From Hymenolepis diminuta (taxonomy: Eukaryota; Platyhelminthes; Cestoda; Cyclophyllidea; Hymenolepididae): a stretch of 64,000 nt of DNA. Below, piece by piece: positions 1 through 11,480 of the stretch; position 1 is the stretch's first letter, and each line of letters starts with the position of its first letter. The notes under the pieces are model-generated. The model worked only from the letters and a program-made list of their open reading frames with translations. It was not told where the DNA came from and made no database searches. Both the position numbers and the translations under genes were made by a program. The DNA lies in the NCBI GenBank assembly GCA_900708905.1, contig CAADRB010000010.1, positions 3,731,048-3,795,047 of the forward strand. The letters are read 5' to 3'.

Positions 1-23
1 AAGCCATCGCAATCAATATTGGT

Positions 24-40
24 CAGCCAGCCAGCCAGCC
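24..40. repeat. (CAGC)4 microsatellite
   Basis: Four tandem CAGC units, seen directly at the left edge. Confidence 0.9.
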
Positions 41-1540
41 ACTCAGTTATTCAATATCCAATTCCATATAGGTACATTTATTTTCTCAATAGTGGACCGT
101 TGTTTGAGCCACAATTTTTTTTCCTTCCAGAGGTATTAGTAGGCGTAGCTCTATAGAGTAGGCGACTGGGTAAATTATAAATATCTGCAAACTATGAGGT
201 ATGTTGAGTTTTGTTAAAAATGACAAATACAGTGGTTAAATTTAAGAATAAGAGTCAGAATCTTTGCATATTTGAGGCTTAAATTAGAATATATTTAGGT
301 TAATAACTCTTTCGTCCTAAAAAAATAGTGAAAGATAGTAATTAATTCTGAAACAAAAAGCATGTACATACAGCACGACTTTTAACACATCTGTGTTAAT
401 ACTTTCTAGATAGCCGCTGGAGGCTTAATACCATTTAGTAATGATGCATACTATGGAGCAGGCGTTCCTTTGTATGAAAGGAATTGCTAAAGCAAAAAGG
501 CGAAAAAAACAGACACCGAAGATATTGGGAAGCAAAAAAAGTGCGAAGAATACATGTGAACTGAAACGACTGATAAATCAAAGAACTGAAAGGTTGTAGA
601 CAATGCGCCGTGAAATTTAGTTTCTTATTTAAAACAAGGGAAACGGAAAAAAGTAAAGTAAAAAAAGTTAATAATTGAAGGAAACTAACTCAATTTATAC
701 CGATTCAAAATAATATATTAAAGTTGGAATTATCAGTTATTAAACAGTTTTGGTCAATTAATTTTAACAGGAAAATTATTGCTGGGAGATTTTCAAAACG
801 CGCCTGATTGGGCAATTTGAAGTTAAATTTTATGCTAAATTGTATTCCCATAAAATTTCTTTCTAAATAGGTGTGCCTTCAATTATTACCTTCTATTTTC
901 CCTGAATTGAAGAGATACTGTTTATCTAAATCCCATTCACGATCATTTAGAGATATGAAGAAATGTCTAGTGAAAAAATTTTGGAATTTATCCGAATTTA
1001 ACATAAACAAATTAGAAAAACTTCGTTAGCAAGGAAGTTAATCAAGAATAATGTAGGCTGCATATTATCCCGCAAAGTTTTATCAATTACTGAGGCTTAC
1101 GTTTTCATCATGACAATTGTTGAATGAGCCACTAACATGTCAACACGTCTAAAAAACTCTGTTTATACTATAAAATAATGGCATTTAGGAAGGTAGAAAA
1201 TATCGACAGTCCATTAGTTTAAGCGTAAAATAATTGTCACACTATAGTAAACAGTGTGTTAAAACAATGACAGTTCATTCATAATTTTTTAAAGGGTGTA
1301 TTTACGTTAGAGAATTGACAGGACAGTCAGTACGCAGAACGTCGTGCTTTGTTGGTACCTTGACGTAAATCTGCCACCTGTGTGTTTTGTGCCCCAAGAA
1401 CTCCTTTAAGAACAATCACTAGTGTTGCTTATTTGCCTGAATTGTGATGTCTCGGTATAAGGAGAGATTAGATGGCAAATGCGAGTTGAGAAAGAGAATA
1501 AAAGATAAATTTAGTGCGGATACTTAGAAAAAGTGATTAC
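41..1540. other. Gene-free left edge
   Basis: AT-rich, no gene or clear repeat recognised. Confidence 0.5.
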
Positions 1541-1740
1541 GTGCCAGCGGCGCAGGTGATAACGTGTTCATCTGCTAAGTCAGAGATTGTGTTCGATGTC
1601 CATCAGTTCACACTCAATTAGCGGAATGACTAACAATACTAGTCCGTCTGGCTGATAATTGAGTGACAGAATGTGAATTTCTTGCTGCTCTGCCTATGGT
1701 GAGACTAGACGGAAAGCCCTTTCCTAAACGGACTTGAAGG
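1541..1740 (+). repeat. tRNA-derived SINE-like element, copy S1
   Basis: A-box-like GGCGCAGGTGATAACGTG and B-box-like GTGTTCGATGTCC about 35 nt apart, then CATCAGTTCACAC as in S5. The tail CTCTGCCTATGGTGAGACTAG... CCTAAACGGACTTGA matches the tails at 20.3 and 56.2 kb. Roughly 200 bp. Confidence 0.6.
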
Positions 1741-2194
1741 TTATTAGGGTAATTAATCGCACTAGATGGTCATCATCGACTGAAAAGACCTTTTCTAATG
1801 TAGTCCTTCAAATTATACGAAAAATACCAAGGCAAAGTTCTTTTTCTAAATGATTTTATCGCAAGAATTGCCTTTCTCAGGAAGCAAGAAATTTCCTGAT
1901 TTCTTTCACCTTAATAGGACGTGAGAAAATAGCAGGAGAAACATCGTCTTTCTTTTCCGCTATCAGATAAAACACACAATTCCGAGCTTGCCAGGAAAAG
2001 TAGATTTAAGATGGCCAGTAGTAAATCATTCAAATGGGAAGACAGACGAATTTCCCTACCTTAATAATAGCACCATGTCCTGGGAATTACTTAAAAAGTT
2101 GAAAAATTCAACATTGACGGTGATAAACAAATTATTTTCTTTTTTCTAAATTGAAAAAAATGAACGCAGGTTACCAGAATTTAAGTAAGTACTA

Positions 2195-2275
2195 GTGTAG
2201 CCAGAATCTTCTCAGTGGTTAATGTCCGCATTTGTGAACTCAGTGGTCCCGAGATTGATGTTCATCGGTGTACTT
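2195..2275 (+). repeat. SINE-like head, copy S2
   Basis: A-box-like TTCTCAGTGGTTAATGTCC and a degenerate B-box GAGATTGATGTTC followed by CATCGGTGTAC, paralleling S5 (CATCAGTACAC). The tail is not recognised. Confidence 0.5.
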
Positions 2276-5200
2276 TCAGTGATGCGGTTATTATTATTTT
2301 GTTTTTATTTCTGATTAACAAGAAGGATGATATACTACGAGTTACTCATCATTGTGGCCGCGGGATAGCATAATTTACTAATTTTAAAATGCAACATTAC
2401 TAGACAGGAAGAATTTATTTAGTGACATTGTATGCATAAAGTCAAAATCATCTGCTTTTTTTATTATCAGTGGACAGCAATTATAATCACTCAAAAACTT
2501 TTCCCGCTTTGTGAAGAAATTTAAATAATAAAGTTGTGTAACTCGATAACCTATTAGCTATCATGGGCTGACAACTATTACAGTAAAATTGAGATGCATA
2601 GCTTTGAATTTGGTGGATTTTAGCAAACAATGTGCGTATAACTTAAGATCTCAAGGACGTAAATTGAACGTAGCATCAAACTCAAACGCCTCTCAAATTC
2701 AATTAAATATATTTTAAAACTTCCCATTTCACTTTTACTCAAACTTTAAAAATTAACTGACTCGCACAAGATAAAATCACTTGATTCTGTAAGCAAACTT
2801 GTTTTGTTATCTATTAATATTAATGCCAAATTTCGGGTATATGAGATTCTTAAAAGTACTCCTAAATATAACCAAGGGCTTAATTAGTTAAAAGGCGGGA
2901 ACTCAGCCGATAAAAATAATATTATGCTATGCAAAGCACATTTTACTTTCCAGTGGGTTAAAAGATTGCGCTAAGCCACAATTTGCTAGGAAAAAAACTT
3001 AACCCGCCATAAAACGACCAGCCGACATTGGGTGTATATACGTTAATATTTAAAGCACACTTATTGAAATGCATAGTATGATAACTTTTAATGCAAACCA
3101 ATCAAGTTCGCGTCTTTTGTCATGGTTGATAACCCGTATTGACAGTAAGAATGGACAAAGCAAAATGTTACCCATTAAAGATTATAGACATTCTTTCTCT
3201 TTTATGCCCTTCCATAACGTCCCCGAGGCAGTAAATATTATGTGACGTGATTCACCAAGAACCAACTATAAATATTCGCTTTTCTGTGCAATCTACAATG
3301 AACGATGATTAAAGATGGACATTTATTTTTAATGCCGATTAAATTATTGTATGAACGCCAGAAATTGAACTGGTTTTGTATTCGTAGCCGGAAATGTTTA
3401 AAATCTCCACTCTTAACTTAGGAAGTTGAATTAAAAATGCTTTTCAGGTTAATCGGATTCTAACTTCCGGATGCATCATTTATTAAAATAAACATATTAA
3501 AGATGATTAAAAATGAGATCGAGGCTTTTGACTTTTCCAAGAAAAGGTTCTCTGGATATTCACTTTCTAATAAAGAAATTTTCGGCGGTGAACTGAGAAA
3601 ATTAAGTTGACAATGATATCGCTTATTATTTTAATTATCATTACTATTATTACTATAAAAATACTTGTTTTAAGCACTACTTTTTTGCAAAGCTGGTTTC
3701 AAATTTTCAAATGCCAATTTAATTGCTTGGATAAGAAAATCAACGAGACTTCATTTTTCAATTTAATAATCACTAATATTGAGCCTAACTTATACGAATT
3801 TGAAAAACAATAATTTGATTCAAGATAGAACCGGAAACAGCGGATTAACGCGGGAAAATGGTTGAATTTTCCAGTGAAATAAGTCACAACAACCAACAAC
3901 TGGGTGGCATATCTTGACGTGCTAACCAAAATCGCAACAGGGAGCATGAAGTTCCAAAGCTTTAATGACATGCTAACTCAACTCTTTACCAGCATCATCA
4001 CTTATCTAATTTTTCAGATAAAAATATTCGCTATCATATACCTATGAAAGGCTTTGTTAATCTAATGAAAATAATGGCTCCACAAACAAATCTTCAAACT
4101 TCGTCGAATTGCATGTATGCTTTCTCTGATAGTCAGACCAATTTTGAACTAAATAGAATTAGACAAGGTCACTTGCCCACTTGTCTTGAAAGTTAAGCTC
4201 CAGTTGAACGCTGGCAAAATCTTAGAGAATGAAATTTTTACGAACAAAGAGGCCCTAACTACCATTAAAGGTATAAAGAGCTCTTGATCTCAAGACTGAA
4301 ATCTTCCTGTTTACCTTTAACCTCCCCTTTGTTAATAATATAGTGAAAGCTATATATACAATGTCCAAATTGTACCATAAATATTTTAAACAAACCCATC
4401 ACTCCCCACTGAGCACTAAATCGTTTTACTGGAGGAAATTATTCAGACTAGCTGGACAAACACTCAGTGAACCTTTGTCATTCACTAAGTTTTACAAAAA
4501 TTACCCAAAGCAGCAACAGTAAAATTTACAATGTAGTTAATCTTCCGACTGTCAATAGAGCGTCTCCTTTTCTCCTTCTACACAATTAAAGCATTTTTTA
4601 TAAAAAAACTAATGGCTTTGAGCGCAGCTAGAGGAGATAATAATCCTTTAATCCTTCAAAAAGTTTGTCTCCCCGGCAAAGGTCCTAGATGCGCAGAGGT
4701 AGTTGAGATTAAAAAGTTGGATAAATAGGCTTTGGGTGATGGAGAGAAACGGAAGTTGGCATTTTAAACAAGTCATTTAGTTAGTAGTAAGTGCAGGAAG
4801 TAGGGACAGTTGAATAACTTGTTTACGATCTAGCTATATCATACCAATGTAAAAACGAAAAAGGATTTATCGAAACTAAAGGGTTCGATTGGTTAAGTAG
4901 GGTTTAGCCGTCTCAATTTGGAATCTTTTAATCTCCGAGGATTCTTGGGTAAATATCCCGTTCAGACCTATTTTGTGCTGGTGGATAAGGGAAAGTTAAT
5001 TCAAAATAAACAAAACAGTAGATGAATGGAGATTCTGTTATTGAGGAGAAATGCGATCTCCAAGTTCAAATGTTCAAAGAAAGCAGCATAGACTTCCCAT
5101 AAGAGAAACATTTTTGCATATCAGCTACTAAATCACCGAGAATAATTACAAATAGATAGATAGCTTATTCTCTTTTACGAGATATTAATTGAATAGATCT

Positions 5201-5279
5201 TTAATTATAAGGAATTAACTCACTTGTATATTTGTGTAATGAAAGTCTCTATATCCTCATTGGTAGTAAGTAGAAAATT
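2276..5279. other. Gene-free stretch 2.3-5.3 kb
   Basis: AT-rich. Short open frames (for example 3607-3813) are Ile/Thr-rich, low-complexity and not supported as genes. Confidence 0.5.
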
Positions 5280-5640
5280 ATGTGTCCGAAGAGTAGAGAT
5301 GAACAATCGTGGAAGGTGGATAAATCCAAGTCTGACCGTGTCTTTGTGTATCGGCAAAATGGCGAACACCCTCAATGCGAAAGGTCTTGTGCTGTGCGTT
5401 CTCTAGCCCAGTCTACGGAACTCTTCAAGCATGCAAGCTAACTGGCGCGAGGTAGCCAGTCAGCTCGGACAAAGCGGCTCCAAAAATGTCCGGGCGTACG
5501 CGTTGACCAATGGGCACACGATGTAGCTGTTAGCTAGCCGCTCATTGGCTGCCCAACTGTCAGCCAGTCAACTAACGCCTTCTATCGACCTCGAGTGCAC
5601 ACGTGTTGGCAAGCGCGTTTACGCGGGCAAGATAAAATAA
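5280..5640 (+). promoter_or_regulatory. CpG-rich island with CCAAT boxes and E-box
   Basis: An abrupt rise in GC and CpG in very AT-rich DNA. It contains GACCAATGGG (about 5507) and inverted CCAAT ATTGGCTG (about 5545), ACACGTGT (about 5600), GCGCGTTTACGCGG and then a TATA-like GATAAAATAA (about 5631). This order reads as a plus-strand promoter, but I cannot find a gene downstream on either strand. It may serve an unrecognised non-coding or short-exon transcript, or be a decayed GC-rich repeat. Confidence 0.4.
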
Positions 5641-8600
5641 TTCATGTGCGAATGCAGGATGACTCTATTGCATGTTCTTTTATAAGCTATGGTGCTCTCA
5701 ACTTGTAAGTTTAAAATTATAGATTTATTATCAAACAGTCTTCGCATATCTTTCACTTTTAAGCCGTTCTGAAACATATTCTTCCTTTTGAATTTAGACT
5801 ATCGTGCTAAAATAGAGCCTTTTCAGCTTGTATTTATGACATCTCTAGCTATAAGTATCGATATAAAATAGACTTCTGATAAAATAAGCACATACCTGCA
5901 ATGTGGATAGGACTGGTCTATGAAAATTCCTGAAATATTGTCATTACTACGATCTAACGAACTCACCCTCACAATCTCATTGCATTAAAATTCGCTATAG
6001 TTCTCTATTATCGGAATAAATCCACAGACTGAATCCAAAACTTTTTTTATATGTCGATAAATGCTTTTTCGATTATTGATTATATTGTTGACGAGGCACG
6101 AATGAATCCCAAGGTAGATGTGAACAAGGACAAGTTTATGCGGAGTAAAGCTGGTCGAAGCAATTCAATAAAATGACCAAATCAAGGGACGGCGTGCTCT
6201 AATTTCCACAATTTTCGGTATTTTTTCAAGAGCAAACAGGATGCAGAAACGAGCATCTTCGATACCCTGAGCGAAAATCTGTAAACGGAATTCTTTCAGT
6301 TGCTATTCCTCTAAACGCTTAACTGTACTATTGCTGTACTATTAATCAAATAGCCAACCAATTCTCCGTATCCTAACTATTTATTAACTAAATCATTTCT
6401 AGGAGAAGACTTGGTTACAATTACATATTATGTCCTAGAAAACTACGATTAAATTCCAGTAATGAATCTGTTAATGCAACATATTTCATAAATCTGTTTC
6501 AGCTCAAGATGATTTGTGTGTCTTGCTCAGCGAAACAAAATCAACTGCTCTTCAGATGACTACTTACTGATAATATTGCAGTGGCAGGTCATAAAAATGT
6601 CAATCAGTCAATCAGTAGGGTGACGCAAAATCATTAACATCGACATGACGGTACGTCCACGCTGAAAGTAACGCACTCGAGTGAAACTTTTATAAGAATA
6701 TATTTTGTGACAAGTATATTAGATGCCGAATTTCAACGGCGAAGATTTAAATGCATTTACGTTTTTTGATGAATATAAGTTACTATTACCAATGACAATT
6801 CAAAATAGGTGTGCAATTTTCAATCATGATAAAATACCTAAACATCGACAACATTAATGCAGTTTTATCAAGAGTAAATGAAGCTTGGGGCATCAAAGGA
6901 ATCCTGCTTCATTTATATTCCCAGTACATAGGATGCACTGTCTACGTAATCTGTAAAGCTTATGTCGTGGTATTCCGAATTTTAGAGATTGAAATGTGAC
7001 CTCTTAGTTTCTCTGTGAGTTCCTAAGAGCAATGTGCGGATCTTATTGAACAATTAACTGAATTTAGTAGTTCATGCCAGCCAAATGTGTGCGCCTTGTC
7101 TAATGAATGCAAATTAAGGTGGTCAACAAGACTGTCACTTTTTCAAAACACGACAAAATATTTGTCACTATTCATTAATAAGAGGAAATTAAATACATAC
7201 GGGATTTTCGGTAGAGACGCGTTTTGCAAGGTGCAACCATTTATTGTCTATTGAAACCATTCTGCAGTGGTCTGGGATTTATGAAAAAGAGCAGTTTTGT
7301 CATTTATTAAATTACTTCAAGTCTAAAATTTTATATACTATAATATTAATAAAAAGTTTTTGTGCTGATAATAAACTCAATACAACTCCGATTATGTTCA
7401 TTCTCTTTTTATTTATAAGCAGTTGAATTGTCCTCTATTACATGTTAAAATTTGGCATATTTAAGTCATTTTGTCCTGAATATGGTGGATAACTGATACA
7501 TCCGGCTCATTTTCAGGTTACGTGACCATTCTTCAATTACTTCTCAAATTTTTCAGTTGCGCTAAACCACATAATTTTTTAAAAATTATAATCTCTACCT
7601 TTGAATAGCCTATGAATTGCATTATTGCGAACATGATTTCTCTTCCAAAAGTTGATCCGTTATTTCGGGCGCTAATAGTCGTATGAAATTTACTTTTAGC
7701 TGACAGAATTGTAAAAATTAGGAAAAAACTCATGAATTTTCTATGGTGATTTCCAAAAAACGAATATTATCAAACTTTTACATAATGCTTTGGTTTGAAA
7801 ATTAATTTCAAAGCAGGCAGTTTGTTACGACAAGTCAAGAGCGTCGACAAATAGGTTTCAATGTATTTCGAATCCTAATTAAGACGAGAGGCATAAAGAA
7901 AATTCCTCTCCAACTGTGTTCCACTTGTATAGATAAGTAAATATTTTCTTTGACACACTCATAATGAATTGCATGACGGTTTCAAAGCTACTTCCGAATT
8001 ATCACGGTGAATCGAAATGCTTAACGTATCCTTTCTATAAGTGGATTCTACATTATCCAAGGAGTGTCGATGATTGAGCAAAAATTTCTGAATTCGCTAC
8101 AGAAATTATGGAATCGAAATCACTTAAAGTTTTAATTGTTTGATACTTTTAAGCTTTGATTTATTGTTTAAGCAGTTAACTGATATTTTAAATCTTAATT
8201 TATTTGTTATAAATTTCACAAATATTTTATTATTTACCAACCAATACTACAATTTGTGGAATTTATATATTAAATAACATTCAAAATAATTAATTGTTGT
8301 AGTAAGTACTCTTCCCGCAGTTATAAAAATCTCATTAATTAGCTGAGGGGATAGTTTTTGAGCAATAATTGATACAAATCAGCCTTACTGCTTCTGCAAA
8401 AGTAACTGAGACTTTCGCTATTATTTCCAGCAATATCCAATTAAGGCTTTGAAATTACTGGTTAATGATCCCTCCAAAACATAATATTATTGGGGCTGCA
8501 TATATTGTGTTTTTCATCTTTCAAAATACTTTGCCCTTATTTGAAAATAGAACTATCTTTTTAATTACAAATAATTTGATAGAACAATGCGCTAAAGGAA

Positions 8601-9019
8601 CAGGTATCGGAAATGGCTGCTTATGAACTCAGTCAGTCATTTTTATCATAACTCAAATTGCCCTAAGCTTTGGGAATTGGAAGTATCTAAGAGTTTCTTC
8701 AAGATGTATAATTTTAGTTTTATTAGATTTTATCCTTGATAATGATTAAAGCAAATTGTAGTAAATTGAATTCATCTCAATTACTTGTGTCCCATACATT
8801 CTAATTAATTCCTGTGATCTTCAATTTTTCTACGTGTGACTATTTTAATCGTTTATCCGGATCCCTTTTCCCAACATTAAGAAGTGCATGAGCTTGTGAG
8901 TTCTCACTTACAATTCATACATCTTGGTAATAACATTATTCCTGCATGCTGCCTTATTCAAAACATTCTTTACCAGAATTCTATTCCGTTGTTTGAGTTC
9001 TGTATTACTTCCTGTATTA
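5641..9019. other. Gene-free stretch 5.6-9.0 kb
   Basis: AT-rich, with no coding region or repeat that I can support. Confidence 0.5.
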
Positions 9020-9050
9020 TCAGCTTGTAACAGAAGTTCTGTCCATTTTT
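9020..9050 (+). repeat. Mariner left terminal inverted repeat
   Basis: About 30 bp. TTGTAACAGAAGTTCTGTCC differs from the right copy by one base over these 20. Confidence 0.88.
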
Positions 9051-9092
9051 TTTATTTGAATTTAAGTGAAAATTTGCCAAAAATGCATCTAT

Positions 9093-10120
9093 TTAGTGTT
9101 CAAAATAGTCACCATTTTTATTAATTACATCTTTCCATCTTGCCATAAGCTTTCTGATTCCTTCTTCATAGAATTTAGCCAGCTCGGACCCAAAAAATGA
9201 AACCAACTTTATTCTGACCTCTTCTCTTGAAGTAAGCCTTTGTCCCATTAAATGATTCTGTAAGCTCCTGAAAAGATGAAAATCGGTTGGTGCAAGATTG
9301 GGAGAATATGGTGGGTGATGCATGACTTCCCATTCAAATTCTTCAACGAGATTCTTGGTTGCTCTTGAAATGTGGGCTTTGGCATTGTCATGGTGCAGAA
9401 TCACTCCTTTTCGATTGATCAAAGAAGGCCGTCTATCCTGTAAAACTGCTTTTAAACGGGTTAGCTACTGCTTACAGTAAACTTCAAATGTTATTGTTTG
9501 ATTGTCACCTACTAGTTCATAATAAACAATTCCCTTCAAATCCCACCATACACACAAAAGAATTTGTTTCGGGTGCAGTCCCGAATTGTCTCGGTTGTGG
9601 GATTGGCTTTGAACCACTGTCTTGATTTAGTCGCTATCTATTGCACTTAACATTGTTGTAAAGGATCTACCACTTCTCGTCGCTGTCAGTTATGATTCAG
9701 TCTAAAAAGGTGCCTGAAATGTACGAGAACGCAGTGAAAGACAACAGGTTACACGCTGTTACTTGTTGATTTCTGACAAATCCCACTTCCTATGTGGAAC
9801 CCATTTGCCAGCCTTTGAGACTTTCCCAGCCATGTCCTTTCATTTCCCTATATGTGGTCATATGGTGGCTTACGTTAAAGGTTTTGCTCAGTCCTCTAGT
9901 AGTGCAGGTTGGATTCTCACCAATGGCAACTTGCAATTGCTCAGAATTGAGTTTTTGAGCATCCTGCTCTTGGTTCATCTTTCAGGCTGAAGTCATCCTT
10001 TTTGAAACCACCTGCGGAGAGCCACCTTCTGCAGATCTTTTCATTCACAACATCATTTCCATAAGTGTTTTCGAGTGTTTTTGCTGCTGAGGTTGTCGTA
10101 TTTTCTTTATGAAATTCAAA
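9093..10120 (-). pseudogene. Broken mariner transposase
   Basis: The helix-turn-helix region is recognisable near 9978-10090 (NTYGNDVVNEKICRRW, DFSLKDEPRAGCS) and 9790-9960 (TTRGLSKTFNVS). The catalytic domain shows all three acidic residues: WWDLKG, HHDNAKAH and APTDFHLF, with 34 residues between the second and third (DD34D). The frame is interrupted by an in-frame TAG just after TFEVYCKQ (about 9465) and by at least one frameshift between the N-terminal and catalytic parts, so no active enzyme is made. Typical length would be about 345 residues. Confidence 0.9.
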
Positions 10121-10278
10121 TAGTAAAATGTCTGATTTGCTCTTTGGGCTAGAAATAGTTATTAATAACGATAATCATCACACAATCTGAAAGAAGAAAT
10201 AATATTGTATTAATTGCCATGGATAAGCATACAACATTAACAAGGTAAATTGAAGAAGCTGTGTTCGAAACACAGCTC

Positions 10279-10310
10279 AAAAATTGGACAGAACTTCCGT
10301 TACAACCTTA
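10279..10310 (-). repeat. Mariner right terminal inverted repeat
   Basis: The reverse complement reads TTGTAACGGAAGTTCTGTCC, pairing with the left end. It lies at the transposase 5' side. Confidence 0.88.
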
Positions 10311-10312
10311 TA

Positions 10313-11214
10313 CTATAAATGAGATAAAAAAAAAATAATAAATCAGCATCACTTTAAGGGGAAAATTACGTACTCACTTATATTTTCGGTCGATTTGTTT
10401 TACTTACTCCTGAAGGGGAGATTTATTCATATTGTTGATCTACAATTAGCATTCATTTCATTGAAGTTAACTAAACTTATGAAGTTTATAATAAGTCTAT
10501 AAGGGATTTTCATGGTCACCTTAAAATCTACTGTGTAATTATATAGAAAATCACTCTTTCAAAGTGCGTATTTGTTTTTCACACTTTTCTAAAAGACAGA
10601 GTTTCAGTCAACAAATTATCTACTGCTGTGAATATTTCAAATTGTCGTTAATATGCGTAATAATGTGAAGTCTATCGCGGTCTCATAGTTCGAATATTTG
10701 GAATAAGTCAAGCCATTCATGTCGCCAGATCTGTTTGAAGGTGGCAGGCAAGCCATCCCAATTTATTAATAATTGAATTAGGTTTATATGCAAAACATTT
10801 CTTCGTTAGACGTCAGTCATGTCTAAGCATGATGATAGACACCTGTTTAGGTATCTATGCACAAACACGCAAACACAAAGCGGGACTGCCTGTGGACACT
10901 ATAATAGAGATCTTATCTCCAGTCAATCATTTCTAATCGCCAGGTACTAGTGGACATCTGCTGCTATAACAATATGTAAAGATTTTATGAAGTTATTTCA
11001 TTTTTCTGTGTAAGGGCAAGAAAAAATTAGCATTCAGACAGAGCAATATTAGAGAACGGGGAGATCTCTCAGTTACACTTCTAACTAAAAAAAAATTTTT
11101 CATTATGACTTAATTATGTGAATTCCTTCCAAAAGAGTTGGTACCGAATCAACATTATTATTATCTTTGTGCATTATATTGAAAAAAGTTTACAGATTTT
11201 AATCATGGGAACGC
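10313..11214. other. Gene-free stretch after the mariner copy
   Basis: AT-rich, nothing recognised. Confidence 0.5.
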
Positions 11215-11480
11215 ATCTGAATAAGGGGAATAGCGAACAAGTCCAATAAAGTATGAATTTGGAAGGGGTCAATAATAATTAGTGGGCACTGAAATAAGGA
11301 CATCTCGAATCTTACTTTATTTGAATTAGGGAGATGTGAGTTTTCTATATTTTCATAAGGGGAAGAGTTCAATTTGTGATGTCCTATTGTTTAATCTTCA
11401 TCGTTTGACTCCCAGGTTCGTAAGTGATATCCAGTGCCGAGCAACCGTTAATTAATTATGATGGCTGGTCTTGCAACTTC
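11215..11480 (+). repeat. Dispersed repeat, copy 1
   Basis: Shares ordered blocks with 50866-51110 (GAAGAGTTC, TTTGTGATGTCC, TTGACTCCCAGGTTCG, ATGGCTGGTC). A weaker third member may lie at about 12000-12110 (AAGATGGTTGGTCTTGCCACC). Confidence 0.65.

Larger units (their letters stand above)
9020..10310 (-). mobile_element. Mariner element (DD34D), complete but decayed, 1,291 bp
   Basis: Terminal inverted repeats begin TCAGCTTGTAACAG at the left and, on the opposite strand, TAAGGTTGTAACGG at the right, both continuing AAGTTCTGTCCA. TA dinucleotides flank the element (9018-9019 and 10311-10312) as the target duplication expected for mariner. Length and internal transposase match the family. The copy is full length, so it arrived intact and decayed in place. 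Confidence 0.9.

Noticed and set aside
1541..1610. Functional tRNA gene
   Set aside because: A and B boxes are recognisable but no acceptor or anticodon stem pairs, and the element continues into a SINE-like tail.
3607..3813. Plus-strand 68-codon frame
   Set aside because: Ile/Thr low-complexity N terminus from an ATT-rich tract; overlaps an equally poor antisense frame.
4870..4910. B-box-like GGGTTCGATTGG
   Set aside because: No A box or cloverleaf upstream.
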